Positions 12,659 to 24,787 of a stretch of 64,000 nt of DNA are shown in pieces. The notes below the pieces were generated by a model that had not been told where the DNA came from, made no database searches, and saw only the letters and a list, made by a program, of their open reading frames with translations. The translations under genes were made by a program, and so were the position numbers. The stretch's first letter is position 1. Every line of letters starts with the position of its first letter. The stretch spans positions 16,094,654 through 16,158,653 of the forward strand of contig NC_057788.1 of assembly GCF_014905175.1 (NCBI RefSeq), written 5' to 3'. This stretch comes from Aphidius gifuensis. Lineage: Eukaryota > Arthropoda > Insecta > Hymenoptera > Braconidae.

Positions 12659-13263
12659 AAAATTTTTTTTTTTTTAGAAAAACGAGTATCAGGTTTCGTC
12701 AAGACGGTCGAGAAAAGCATAAATTATTAGAAACAACAAGAGAAAAAGTAATGAAAATACAGAAACAAAAGAAAAAGAAAAACGAATGAATATTTTACAA
12801 AATTCTAAGTAAAACCTTTATGAAAAGAAGATATATCGCGTCACAGAAAATATAATAACGGAAGAAGGGTCAAATAAAATCGAAGAAAATATTAATTATA
12901 AAATAACAATATAACAAAAAACAAAAAAAAAAGAAAAAGAAGAACAGAATGTAGGTACAAGAAAATTTTAAAACAGAATAATAAAAAAAAAAAAACAAAA
13001 AAAATAAATGAAAAAATGTAGATTAGGAAAATAAGTTGGTCATTCTTTCAACGATTATCGAGAACATCACGAGACGCAACAACATACAACGGGCCTACAA
13101 CAGAACAAGCAGAGACAATTCCAAGACAGATGACATAGGAACACAAAGTGACCACATAGTCAACAACAGACAACAACACGTAAAGATAGACAAAATGACC
13201 AACGACGACAGAAGAATAGAATGAGAAATTAAAACCTATAGACGTAAGATAACAAATAATTTC

Positions 13264-13318
13264 AAATCTCACTCAGTTCATTTTACTCCCTCGTTCGATT
13301 TTTAAGGGTGGGAGTGTT
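13264..13318 (+). repeat. Duplicated polypurine block inside the element
   Basis: A ~50-bp block from CTCACTCAGTTCATT through AAGGGTGGGAGTGTTA matches 13812-13867, the true polypurine tract and LTR start. Here it is followed by unrelated sequence, so it is a stray copy of the 3' end of the element or the scar of another LTR. Confidence 0.7.
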
Positions 13319-13850
13319 ACAGCTACTTGATTAAACACGGTAATATATAATATTCGAAAAAATAAATTGAAAACACAGAAATATAAATTGTAAACCAATT
13401 CGTAAATAAAATTTTAGGTAAAAGTAAAAGCACACGAAAATAATTAAAAAAAAAAAAAAAAAAAAAAATATTGAGTAAAAAAAATAAAAAAAATATATAA
13501 GGAAAAAAATAGTATCAAAAGGTTGAAAAAAAAAAAAGAAGGAAAAAGTTATATAAATAAACAAATAGATAAATAACGAAAATTTAAACAAAATGACAAC
13601 ACAAACAGCAACGCTATATGTCCACCGTTACCCGTACACATATACAAAAAAATAAAAAAATAACAAAAAAAAAATGACAACAAAGAAAAGAACCGATAAT
13701 TTAAAATGAAAAAAAAATGTTAATAAATAAACAAAAAAAAAAAAAATCAACATTAAGATACAAAACATACACGAGCGCGTCTGGACAGTCTAAATTATAA
13801 AAATAATATTTAATCTCACTCAGTTCATTTCACTCCCTCGTTCGATTTTT

Positions 13851-13861
13851 AAGGGTGGGAG
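13851..13861 (+). promoter_or_regulatory. Polypurine tract before LTR 2
   Basis: AAGGGTGGGAG ends directly at the TGTTATATCC start of LTR 2, as expected for the plus-strand primer of an LTR retroelement. Confidence 0.75.
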
Positions 13862-14625
13862 TGTTATATCCTAGTTGACGTTATAAAATTCATAAAATAT
13901 AAAGAAAAAGGAAACATAAATTATCAACTTAAATAACGACGCAAGACGTTTCTTTTCTCACGAGATATTAGATTTCATCAAAATTCAAGAAACTAAAATA
14001 CAAATATTTGATAAGACCCAAAACCACACAGCTGTATGCACTTAAAAAGTAATAAAATGATATTCAAACTAAAGGGACTTTTCCCAAACTATTTTACCGG
14101 ATACATAAAACTTTTACGACTTTCTTGGAGCCAGACACGACAGATTAGATTACATCTACGATAGACCAACGCAATACCCTCGGATAGCGGCACATTTGGG
14201 ACCAGCCCTTTTGTCTCCTACTCTGAGGAAATACGAGTATAAATACACCCCGAAAACTAAGACAAATCAGTTGTCGTTGGGACCGGGAACCGAAACATAG
14301 CCATGTAGTTATCATCACGTTAGAGTCAGGTCTTCTGACTTAAAATCTTTGTAATTACTTATCAGACACATTGTAACTCGACAGAACGTACGTTAGAATT
14401 AAACACTACAACTTGTAATATCTACTGTCAACTATTGTACCATCAATTCACATTGTTTAAATAAATATAGTTAATCGTTATTATTAAAAAACCAAAATCA
14501 ACAACATTACTACTTTTCTTCTCTTACCTTTACCTACTACGCTGTGGACCTGACCTGTTGACCGAAAGGTTTAGGGTCGAATAACAATTACATGTACAAT
14601 GATAAGGGGTACTTCGGACATAACA
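13862..14625 (+). mobile_element. LTR 2
   Basis: Same start and end as LTR 1, with few differences by eye (one A lost at the GAAAAC run, one at CGTTGGG, and a cluster of changes about 14587-14606). It is followed by the primer site at 14629 and a second internal region. Confidence 0.85.
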
Positions 14626-16225
14626 AAATGGCGCCCAAACTGTTGAGACACGGCAAAACAAAGTAGAGGTAGAGACAAAGAGGAGAATAGTAATCAAAAA
14701 AAAAAAAAATAGAAAATTAAAAGTGACGAAAATCAAATAAGGCCCATAAACGTAACAAATGGTGCCTGAACAGAATAAACACTTCACAAACGACAACAAC
14801 TTATAAAAACGTACATTCAAGGTAACAATAATAAAATTACTTTATAAAAGTGAAAAGTGCCAATCAGAGTAAATTTTTTTTAAAGAAAATCATTTTTACC
14901 GATAACAAATTAATTTAGTATATCTTAAATTTACAATTTTGTGCAAGAATAATACAGACTGAAAGAAAATATAAAGTAAAATAAAATAAAATCTAAACAT
15001 TTATCGAGACAATATTTGTAAAGAAAAACGAAGAAAATTATTCTAAAATCAATTAATAATCAAATAGGAATTAGTTACACGAGTTACATATAAACCGGTT
15101 CTCCCTAAAATAACGACAAACTCCTCGTGATAATTAGTTTCTCTACAAATAAAATACGTACATTCAAAAAAAAAAAAAAAAAAAAAAATCGGAAAATAAA
15201 ATAAACGAATAAATAAATATTCAAAAATAAAATAAAACAAACAAACAATCGAATGAATAATAAAAAAATTTTTTTTTAATAAGTAAATTTTAAGACCGCA
15301 CTATCCGTTATTGAAAATTAGAATAATAAAAAGGTTATTAGAAATTAAAATAATAAAAAAAGTTATTAGAAATCAAAATAATAAAAAAAAAATAACATCT
15401 ACAAGTAAACAAAAAAAAAAAAAAACAAAAACAAAAACAAAAAGAAAATCGAAGAAATACAATTAGACGCTTTCCTAGATAAGATACTTGACTAAAACGA
15501 ATTTTAAACTCTTTAAATCGCGCGAAAAAGTAACAAAACAAAATAAAACGAAAAATACAAGAATAAAGATGATGAGGTGACAGGCGAGCTACTCTGCAGA
15601 CACAACGAGCTGACAAGAGAGCAGCCTTACAGACAAGAAAAAATGACAATTACAATACAAAAAGCGAGTAAGCCACGGACGGTCGTGCATCGGAATAAAA
15701 ACACGTAAAAATAAACGTGAATAGGTATAACGCAATACCGGGTACGGGACCCGTGAGCAATTAAAAATTTTTCGTAAGTAATAACATATAAACCGAGTAA
15801 GCAACGGACGGTCGTTCTTCGGAATAAAAACATATAATACTAAACGCGAATGAAGATAGGATAATAATAAAAGCAGTTGAAGTCAAAGAAAAAAGAATAG
15901 AAAAAAGGACTACACAGCTTTGGAAGTATTGAGAGAACTGCCTCAATAACGGGTTCAAGTCCCGTCCGAGCCTTAAAAAGGACTACACAGCTTTGGAAGT
16001 ATTGAAGGAACTGCCTCAATAACGGGTTCAAGTCCCGTCTGAGCCTTAAAATTTTTTTTTTTTTAGAAAAACGAGTATCAGGTTTCGTCAAGACGGTCGA
16101 GAAAAGCATAAATTATTAGAAACAACAAGAGAAAAAGTAATGAAAATACAGAAACAAAAGAAAAAGAAAAACGAATGAATATTTTACAAAATTCTAAGTA
16201 AAACCTTTATGAAAAGAAGATATAT
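14626..16225 (+). mobile_element. Second, truncated internal region
   Basis: Matches 11231-12836 with only run-length changes and then stops abruptly at 16225. No third LTR follows. The whole is therefore LTR-internal-LTR-internal(truncated), a tandem dimer such as unequal LTR recombination produces, or an assembly duplication. Confidence 0.8.
15907..16047 (+). repeat. Two tandem tRNA-like modules (copy B)
   Basis: Units 15907-15974 and 15980-16047, the same T-arm modules as in copy A, inside the second internal region. Confidence 0.6.
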
Positions 16226-16373
16226 TTGTGCTATTAACATCGGTATTATTCACCTGAAGAATAACGACAAAAAAAAAAAAAAGTTACTCCAAAAAATGTT
16301 TATACAATATGTGCTTTAAATGATGAATCCTTTTTCCATTTATTTCCTATCTATTTCAAAGAAAAGGGCAATT

Positions 16374-16576
16374 CTGGTGGAAATATTTCTCCGGCATTAC
16401 TCCGTTTTTGGTCCATTTCTTGAGAAATTACTCTGACATGAGATCAATGCTGGATTTTTGTCTCCTTCTTTGATCTCATGCCGAAATAATTTTGCCGGTA
16501 CTAATTTCATGCTGACGAAATTACTCCGGCATCAATCTCATGTCGGAGTAATGCCGGAGTAATATTTCCACCAGGG
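16374..16576. mobile_element. TCCGG-type fold-back element
   Basis: CTGGTGGAAATATTTCTCC at the left and GGAGTAATATTTCCACCAGGG-like sequence at the right form terminal inverted repeats. The interior is a run of degenerate CTCCGGCATTACTCCG-like and CATGAGATCAATG words. Same family as 41715-42077, 46080-46412 and 55917-56476. Confidence 0.7.
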
Positions 16577-17390
16577 AAAAGCTACAACTTGTATCAATAA
16601 AATAAAAAGTTACACCTCAATAACAATAACATAGATTGTAAATTAAAATTTTTTAGCTCACGTCTTTTTCATCAAAAATAATAAAAAATTGTTTAAAATT
16701 TTAAAAATATTTTTTATTGAAGGCAATATGCAACTGTTAGTAAATAATTGTCGTTCAAGAATTTTTTTTCATCTATCGTCTGTCATCATCTGCTATTTAT
16801 TGTAAGAAGAAATAGCTTACTCCAAATTTTAATTCACAATATTTTGTTATTATTATTGATGTATGAATTCCGATTTTATGAGTGCAAAATAGCTATTCTG
16901 CTCTTTTCTTTAAATTAGATAAGAATTCAATTAAAAAGACCCCATGCGTTTGTATATGAACATTTTAGAGCAAATATTTTATTTTTGTCGTTGTTTTTGA
17001 GGTAAAAATGAGGTACAAATTAGTACAAAATATTCTGATTATTTAACAAAGTATTGTAAATTTGAATTCTTGAGTAAACTATTTTTTTTTTAATACTATT
17101 AAAGTGCGAATTCTGCTTTCATTGATTCAAATAAGCTCATGACTTTTTTTTCGAGAATAAAGAAAAAAATTATCTATCATTATTTATTATTCGAGGTGCC
17201 ATGCATTTGTTAATAATCAATTTTCGTCAAATAATTTTTTTCTATTCTTTTCAATTGAAGGACAAATTCTGTTATTATTAATATAAATTAACCCATGACT
17301 TTTTCTTTAAGAGTAAAAACAAATCATTCAATAACATTTATTTTTTAAGGCACCATGGAATTGTTATTAAACAATTACATGACACCTCAA
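16577..17390. repeat. Diverged repeats, non-coding
   Basis: Blocks containing a drifting GAGGTGCCATGCATTTGTTAA-like phrase recur near 16730, 17195, 17340 and 17515 in both orientations, mixed with GAATTCTGCTATTATT-like phrases. This is an old, scrambled repeat; related words reappear near 62300-62540. No gene. Confidence 0.5.
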
Positions 17391-18039
17391 AATAATAGAA
17401 TAATCCTTTTAAATAATTCTTTTTTTATCTTTGGAGAGAAAAACGTTGGCTGATAATAGCAGAATTCGTACTTCAGTGGAAAATAATATGAAAAATTGTT
17501 AATTAACGATTGCATGTCACCTCGAACAATTGTTAACATTTATTTATAAATATTGTTGAATTATTTTTTTTTTTTCTTGAAGAGAATGTCGTAAGTTTAT
17601 TCAAACCAATGAATGCAGGTTTCGTACTTCAATAATGATTGAATAAAAAAATCTGATTACTTCAAAATTTTAATTAACAATACTTTGTTATTATTGTTAA
17701 TTATGCATGTACAAATCTTGATTTCATTCTTACAGGTTCGCGTGCCCTATTTAAAAATGAATCTATCTTTTTTTTTGTGTTTGGATGTAGTTTTTTTTTT
17801 CAATTTTTCGTTATTTTTTTATTTATAACACATTAGCTACTCTTTTATTTATAACAATTCAATTAAATATTGGTCAATCATTTGAAGGTTATAGGCATTA
17901 ATATTTTTTGACAGATATAAAATGTTGTTATAATCACATATGTCAACACACACATACATATGTATATGCAATTAGCGCCACCTATATCAATTTATACGAC
18001 ATGCACGTGACCTTCTGATACCCCAATCAGATTCCAGTA
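17391..18039 (-). repeat. Dispersed repeat, inverted partner of 43268-45245
   Basis: This stretch is the reverse complement of 43268-43840 continued at 45181-45235. The partner is interrupted by an insertion at 43841-45180; here the site is still empty (GGCTGATAATAGCAGAATTC at 17449-17468), which defines that insertion. Confidence 0.85.
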
Positions 18040-18856
18040 AATTCAAAAATGAGGCGCTAAGTTTGAAAAATGAAGCGCCAAGTTCAAATTTGGATGCGCA
18101 CGCAAAATGCGACGCCATGACACCAATGCTTTTTTTATTTAAGGATATTTAAATGTTTTTTTGGATTTCAGTCTTAGTTTTGTATTCTATATTTACCATG
18201 AGATTATTTTTGTAGTAGGTAAAAAAGATTTCTAAGTCAACTGTATTTTCGCTTTTACCATCACATTATCGACTGAAAACACTGAACTTGCACTGTCGAA
18301 CTTTTTGCACTTCAGCACACTTGTATTTCTATATTTTTCTAATTCTATGTATTTTATTATCTAAGTTTTTCCATTTCGATAAATAAATAATTACTAAATT
18401 TAGAAAACCTAGCCATTGACAATTCTGAACTATGCATAATCTATTACTTTACATTTTATGTTTTTTCATATTCGGTTTTTATCAAATACATATTATTTGC
18501 AATATATTAAAATTAAAATTCTACAAAATGGTTTTTCTCCAAAATAATAATTTTATCGTTTACTTTTTCATCAGTTTGAACAATTGAAACAATACGATTC
18601 TTACAAACTATAATTCGAGACAATAATAATTGGTGCACATTATAATTCTCTAAGTTTACACTTCGTAATTTATTTTTTCGATAATTTTATAAGTCGTACC
18701 AATTGCAAGTGGGGAAAATGGCCGCGCCCCAAAAAAATAATGTCATGTGTCAGTACTGCCACTACAAGAAACAGCTTTTTCCTATAAAATTTTGGCCGGT
18801 ATTACAGGGCGAAATTGCAAAACGAAAAAAAAATTTTTATTAAAGGAAAGCACCCT

Positions 18857-19043
18857 CGACATCGTTTTAAAAAACCAATAGCCGATATTTTCGTGACGAT
18901 ATTTGGAAAATGATATCAAATAATAAATATCCAATATTTGACGCCTACATATCGAACATTTGTACCTATATCGAATAAAAATAACGTCGTCAGAATATCG
19001 GGTCCTCCGATATATCGGCTGATATCGCACATCCCTACTCTGG
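18857..19043. mobile_element. hAT-like end with TATCG subterminal repeats
   Basis: Multiple CCGATAT/ATATCGG words lead to GATATCGCACATCCCTACTCTG (ending 19043), the reverse of a CAGAGTAGGGATGTGC-type hAT end. A similar GAGATGTGCGATA stretch with CGATAT words lies at 49670-49785. No second end is seen here. Confidence 0.5.
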
Positions 19044-19299
19044 AGTCTGGACTGCGGAGTTGGAGTGAGCCAGAGTCAGATGGTCAGCTCACAGCTGTGA
19101 GTTGGAGTTACCTTGCGGACCGGTCACTACTTACTCGGTCAGTTGAATCAGCTCAGTTGAATACATATTTGAATCTGCTTAGATCTGACTTGAATCATTG
19201 GATGCTACAACTTGTACTGATTTGTACTACATTTATTATGCATATCCCAAGTTATAAGTATTAGTAAACATTTGAGTGTCAACTGTCAACAAGAAATCA

Positions 19300-20391
19300 T
19301 CGTCACATAAAACGGGTGTCGTGAAACGTTACATTTTTGCTTACGTATGTTTTGTTTTTATTAATAACAACTAATAATAATCAATCGTGTGTAAGTATAT
19401 AACCTTATTTTAATAATATTTTTAAACAAAGAAAATATCTTCCTATCATCTTGTCACAGAGCTAAATAATTTAATCTGCTAATGTCCTATTTTTTTTTAT
19501 TTTTTTTTTGTTTTGTTCTGATTTTACTATTTTTATACTTAAATATAATCATTTTATACAATTATAAAAATTAACAGTTCTGTCGTAGTATTGGTCTTGT
19601 CTACTATACGAAAAATCAAAACAACTGCATTAGCTTTCAAACTAAGTAAGCGATTGTAAGTCAAAATCAATTTCATAAAAATTTAACTACGTTTTTAAAT
19701 CTATAATTTAAGCCGTTGAGGCAAAAAATGTAAAGCCTTTCTTCTTTATTTTTATGGTGGTGGATCCCGCAGGGTCTTAAATTTGTCTGCGAGCAGTCAT
19801 ATATTTTTTTTTTTTTTCAATAATTGATAACTTAATTTAAAGAAGAAAATTCTAATGAGTATTCTCTAGATTTTTATTTATAAATTTCTGTCATTAATAG
19901 ATTAACTTCTTTTGAATTCGCGTCATTATTAATATTTTTCTTGTTATTACGTTACTTGAAATACTTGAAATCAAAAGTAATCTCTCAAACTGAGGTTATT
20001 TTTCGCTGACATAATTATTTATAATGTTTTTATTGTTCTACTTGTATTCAGTGAGTATGACGATTTTCATCCGTTTTTGTTTTACAATTTTTTATTATTA
20101 CATAGTTCCATTCATTAAACTACTTAAAAATCGTAGCTCTAACCCATACTTTCCTCACTTTTTACAATTTTAATTATAGTAAATTTTATTATATATTTTT
20201 TTCATTAAAATACAATTTATTAAATTTATATATAGGTATATATATAAATTTCACTACACGTAAATAATACTCTTCATTTTAATGTATCACGCTTGACCCA
20301 TTTTTTTTGTTTCTATTTTTTTTTTTTTTATAAAGATATATAAGATAGAAAAATAGTTGTGTCATGTTGTTGTTTTTTTATTTTATTTTAG
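19300..20391 (+). other. bmm: Probable non-coding first exon and intron of brummer
   Basis: A good donor, GTGT|GTAAGTAT, lies at 19391 and a polypyrimidine-led acceptor TTTTAG ends at 20391, 49 nt before the start codon. The exon upstream of 19390 would be untranslated. Its start is not visible, and it comes directly after the repeat cluster. This is inference from splice signals only. Confidence 0.4.
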
Positions 20392-20400
20392 AATACTTTG

Positions 20401-20508
20401 ATGGTCATATTATCTCTAGTGACAAATCAAAAAAATAATAATGAATTTGTCATTTGCTGGTTGTGGTTTTTTGGGTATTTACCATGTTGGTGTTGCTGTT
20501 TGTTTTAA
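20401..20508 (+). promoter_or_regulatory. Upstream ORF overlapping the brummer start
   Basis: An ATG at 20401, the first after the predicted splice acceptor, opens a 35-codon frame that ends at 20506-20508, inside the brummer coding exon and in another frame. If the predicted 5' exon is right, ribosomes starting here would bypass the ATG at 20441, so it could damp translation. Confidence 0.35.
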
Positions 20509-23500
20509 AAAATATGCACCTCATTTGCTCTTGGATAAAATCAGCGGGGCATCAGCTGGTGCAATTGCAGCCTGTTGTCTTCTTTGTGATTTACCCCTCG
20601 GTGAGTAAACTGTTTTTTTTTTAAATAGTTAATTGTTTTTTGTTTATATTCATCCCTGACTTATGATATTTACAGTTATTTATATTAAATACAATCAATT
20701 CATTAAAATTGTTATAATTATTATCTAAATCCGGTTCATAATACAAAATTTAAAATAATCATATTTTAAAATTAATTATTTCTAAAATATACCGAGCATA
20801 AAAACTGTTTATCTAATGCTTGAATGTATAAAAAATTATCGATTTTGAATTGATGTCTTAGAAAAAATGAAACTATTAAAGTTAATAAAAATTGATAGAT
20901 ATCAATATTTTTTATGAAGTTACCAGCACAAATTAGAAAAAAAAAAATCCCAAATAGTAGGCAACATTAAGAATTAATTAAAATTAACTAAATTCAAAAA
21001 AAAGTAGTAAGAGAATTGAGATTGGGAAATGTTATTCAAAAAATCTACTACAAAGTTTTCAACACTTGATTATATTTTCTAATTATCACTGAAAATGCCT
21101 TTAAGAAAAATTTCCATCGATATCTCAATCAACATGTTTGGTAAAAATTGATTATTCAATATCAAAACAAGTTTAATAAACAAAGCGGAAATATCATTCA
21201 TGTTGTTGTTGTTGTTTTGAAAAATTACTTTCGTTTTGTTGATCTATATTTATCAATGATATGAAATTCTAATAATTTTTAATGCAAAAAATATCCGATG
21301 TAAATGATATAAAAATAGAGTAAAATGATAGTTTGAATGATAAGTAGGTCAAACGCTCAGAAAATAAATAAATAATCAAATTAAAAAAAAACTTATGTAC
21401 CAATGTGAGTGATGAGTTTTGCAATAATAAATCTGATCAAGGTTGTGCTTTATTTAATATTAATCTGAATTTCGTGAATTAATTATACACTAATAAAGTT
21501 TTCTTTGTCCTATGTCGATGAACTTGTTTTACTGATAAATAATAATAATAATAATAATAAGCAAATTAAATAAAATACATTATAAATTGGTATATACAAT
21601 CATTTTTTTTTTTTCACTTCCATGAGGTCATTGCTAGATTTGGACTAAACTCCGGAGTAAAGTCTAAAGTCAGGTGCATTATACTTTAATCTTCAACATC
21701 CGATGATCGATGACTTTGATATTAAACATAAAAAAAAAAAAAAATTTAATAAAATCAAATCGAATTAAAAATAGAATAAATATTTTCTTATTAATTGCGT
21801 AAAAAAAATAAATAAAAACATCGATCAACTGATAATTAAAAAAAAAATAGTTAAATATTTGCTTCCTCGAGTGTTTGTTTACATAACAATTAAATCTATG
21901 ACACAAACTGTGTGTTATGACGCACTTGAATATCAAAATGCCAGAGAAAGACCAATTATTTTTGCTTTATCTCAATTTATTTATTTATTTTTTTTTAATT
22001 TAAGTATTTTGCCAATAGCATGTGATATCAGAGAGATATCGTAATCGTTTTGAAATACAAAGATGTTTAATTAAAAGTACAATTAAATGAAATAAGTGAT
22101 TTATTATTAATTTTTTTTTTTTACAGGAACAATAGCAAGTAATGTTTTGAGAGTCGCTAAGGAGGCAAGGAAAACTACACTTGGGCCTTTTAGTCCTTCA
22201 TTCAATGTGCAGGCGATTATGTTGGAGAGTCTAGAGAAGGTACAAAACATTCATTTATTTCTTTGTTGATTTTATGATAATCAATAAAAACAAAAACTTA
22301 AAATAATAATAATAATAATTTCAGTATCTCCCAAATGATGCGCATATTCGAGTAAGTGGAAAATTGCATATTTCCTTGACTAGAGTTTATGATGGAAAAA
22401 ATGTTATTGTCTCACAGTTCAATTCACGTGAAGATCTTTTTCAGGTATTTTTATTTCTACATTTATTATTTTTTAAAGTTATCCTTATAATTTGCTTTTT
22501 TTTTTTTTTGTTTTTTATTTATTACTATTTTCGTCTTTTAATTAAATGATAATGAGTTTATTAATTTTTATTGATAGGCTCTTCTTGCTAGTTCATTTAT
22601 TCCTTTATTTTCTGGAATTTTGCCACCGAGATTTCATGGAATTAGATACATGGATGGTGGTTTTAGTGATAATCTTCCAACTTTAGATGAAAATACATTA
22701 ACGATAAGTCCGTTCTGTGGGGAGAGTGATATCTGTCCACGGGATACGTCATCACAACTTTTTCATGTAAGTTTTTTATTATCGTTATATTCGGAAATAT
22801 ATAACTAAAATATGATTATTCATAAAATTTTTCATCATTATAAATTGCAATTATTCATTGTTTTGTTATTCAATTTTTTTAATCTTGTTTACTTTATTTT
22901 TTCTTTTTTTTTAAATAATGATAAACCCTGACCTTCAATACATTGTCAATAATTTTTTTATTTTTTCCAATAACAATTTATTTATAGATATACTTAATAA
23001 TTCAATAAAATGCTTAAAAATTATATTTACAGGTAAATTTTGCAAATACAAGCATTGAGTTATCTCGTCAAAATATTTACAGATTTATGAGAATACTTTT
23101 TCCACCAAATCCTGAAATCTTATCTAATATGTGTAAACAAGGTTTTGATGATGCATTGAGATTTTTACATCGTAATAATTTGATAAATTGTAATCGCTGT
23201 CTTGCTGTACAACCAACATTTATTGTTTCTGAATCACTAGATGAAAGTATGGAATATGATCCCGAATGTGTTGAATGTAAAATACATAGACAAGAAGCAC
23301 TTGTTGCTAATTTTCCTGATACTGTTATGACAATATTTCAAGATGCTATCGATTCCGCAAACAAGGGTATTATTAATTGGTTATTTAAGTACAAAGGAAT
23401 GAAATTATTGTCAATATTGAGCCTTCCATACACATTTCCTATTGATGTTGTTTACGCTACTCTAACAAAGTGAGTCAATATTATCAATTTTTATGAATTT

Positions 23501-24666
23501 ATTTTCTTATTCGAAATGAAAAAAGTAATACATTAAACCCACAAAAGCTTGAGTAATAATATCGTTTGTTTCTTTTTTTTATCTTTAGATTTGTATTAAA
23601 TGCTCCACAATTACGTAAAAGTTTAGTGGAAATTACAAAGTACCTAGTAGAACAATTAAACTTAATATTACCAACAATAAATATTTATTATCTCCAATTT
23701 CCATACAAGTCTTGTGAGTAAACTATGTTACGCCAGTATATTTTGAAATAGTAATTATTTTTTTTCTTATTGTTATTGAATAAATAATTGATATTTTATA
23801 TTGCAGATATTTATAATCATGATTCTGTCAACGAATTAGATGCACCCTTCTTCAAGCCAAAAGATTTTTCACATAAGTACAATGATATGTAAGTTTAATT
23901 GAAAAACACGAAAAAGCTAGTGAAAATATTTTTGGAATATATAATTACTTAACCTTTTCTGAATTTCTCTGGAAATGTAGTACGGCAAAAGATGGAGTGA
24001 TCTGGGAGTAATAATGAGTTTTATTCTAATTTAAATTTTTAGCAAACAATGGGATAATGCAAGGAAGTCTAGCTGTATTATAAATGTATCAGAATTTGGA
24101 AGTGTCGATGGAACTTTGGAAAATATTCTTCAGGTCACATCAGATCAAGAAACTTTAATGGCCTATTATTATGTTAATGAAAATAAAAAAATTCAAGTTT
24201 CTGATATTTTTGATGTTGCATCAACTTCACCAGGAAATATTGTCTCTTTAAAATCGGGTCAGTACGATGAAGTTTCTTGGGATGAACCAGGTTGGCTTGC
24301 CCGACATACAGTTGGTGAAGGTAATATAAGCTAATTTTATCCATTTCAATTATAATAAAATCAGTTGATAAATTTAAATATCACTTTTTGTTATATTCAG
24401 TTTCAACAGTAGATACAGAAAATGAAAATGATAGTACAAACAATTTACGTACAAACGACAGGAAATCCAATAATTTCATTTTATCTGAAGATGAACTCGA
24501 AGAAGCTGATCAAAAAATAAATGGTCATCCTGAAATATCAACGGATGATTCAAATATTTTTTCTGATCCCGAGAGTGAATGGACAGTTGATAGATCATCC
24601 ATTATGCCGTCTGATAATTCAGAGTTCTTAGTCCCTCCAGATTCTAGACCAGAAGACGACCAGTAA
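20441..24666 (+). CDS. bmm: Brummer/ATGL-type triglyceride lipase (PNPLA2 family)
   Basis: Patatin-like lipase that hydrolyses triacylglycerol on lipid droplets in fat tissue. Nine coding exons read with consistent phase: 20441-20600, 22127-22239, 22325-22444, 22578-22766, 23033-23469, 23589-23713, 23807-23888, 24043-24320, 24401-24666 (589 residues). The patatin domain is at the N-terminus: oxyanion glycines GCGFLG at 7-12, nucleophile elbow GASAG with Ser38, and DGG with Asp157, the same serine and aspartate positions I recall for Drosophila Brummer. The start needs no signal peptide, as expected. The C-terminal third is divergent and ends in an acidic, Ser-rich tail after about residue 500, which makes the protein longer than the ~507-aa fly protein. 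All introns have GT-AG ends. It is convergent with SPT20. Family assignment is firm; the exact tail exons are slightly less so. Confidence 0.93.
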
Positions 24667-24781
24667 TTTTTCAAGACGACAAGAAAAATAATTTTACCCT
24701 GATTTTATTCTCAAAACGGTCAGATTTTGAAATTCCTTCAGTGATTGCAGTATTTTATTATTAAGAATCCGAATGAACATC

Positions 24782-24787
24782 AATAAA
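24782..24787 (+). terminator. brummer poly(A) signal
   Basis: AATAAA 116 nt after the stop codon. A second AATAAA cluster at about 25222 could serve a longer 3' UTR. Confidence 0.5.

Larger units (their letters stand above)
11231..13861 (+). mobile_element. Internal region of the LTR element, no gag-pol
   Basis: About 2.6 kb between the primer site and the polypurine tract. It is A-rich, and all its open frames are short, low-complexity and mostly antisense to the element, so I find no gag, protease, reverse transcriptase or integrase motif. It is therefore a non-autonomous (LARD/TRIM-like) element that would need enzymes in trans. It contains two tRNA-like modules (12518-12658) and an extra copy of its own 3' polypurine block (13264-13318). 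Confidence 0.75.
7814..18856. mobile_element. ~11 kb structure bounded by long inverted arms
   Basis: The left arm (7814-8446) is the reverse complement of the right arm (18145-18856). Both ends carry AGGGTGCATTCCTTTAATAA and a CGTTTTGCAATTTCG tract. These ends are shared with the short MITEs at 51201-51586 and 55088-55492, where one copy has a TA duplication, so the superfamily is probably Tc1/mariner-like. The left arm lacks about 100 bp that the right arm keeps (about 18730-18830, including the subterminal block seen in the MITEs). The interior holds later insertions: an inverted-repeat element (8447-10390) and a tandem LTR element (10464-16225). No transposase is recognisable. It may be an old element filled with nested DNA, or two inverted copies. 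Confidence 0.7.

Noticed and set aside
11141..12720. Minus-strand frames of 70-100 codons in the LTR element, repeated at 14530-16109
   Set aside because: Antisense to the readable LTR/PBS/PPT orientation, low-complexity Phe/Tyr-rich products of A-rich DNA, and no known domain.
13036..13224. 62-codon plus-strand frame in the LTR interior as a gag or integrase remnant
   Set aside because: Polar Asn/Asp/Thr-rich composition but no zinc knuckle, DDE or RT motif.
18938..19264. 108-codon plus-strand frame before brummer
   Set aside because: Runs through the TATCG repeat of a hAT-like end; no splice or domain support.
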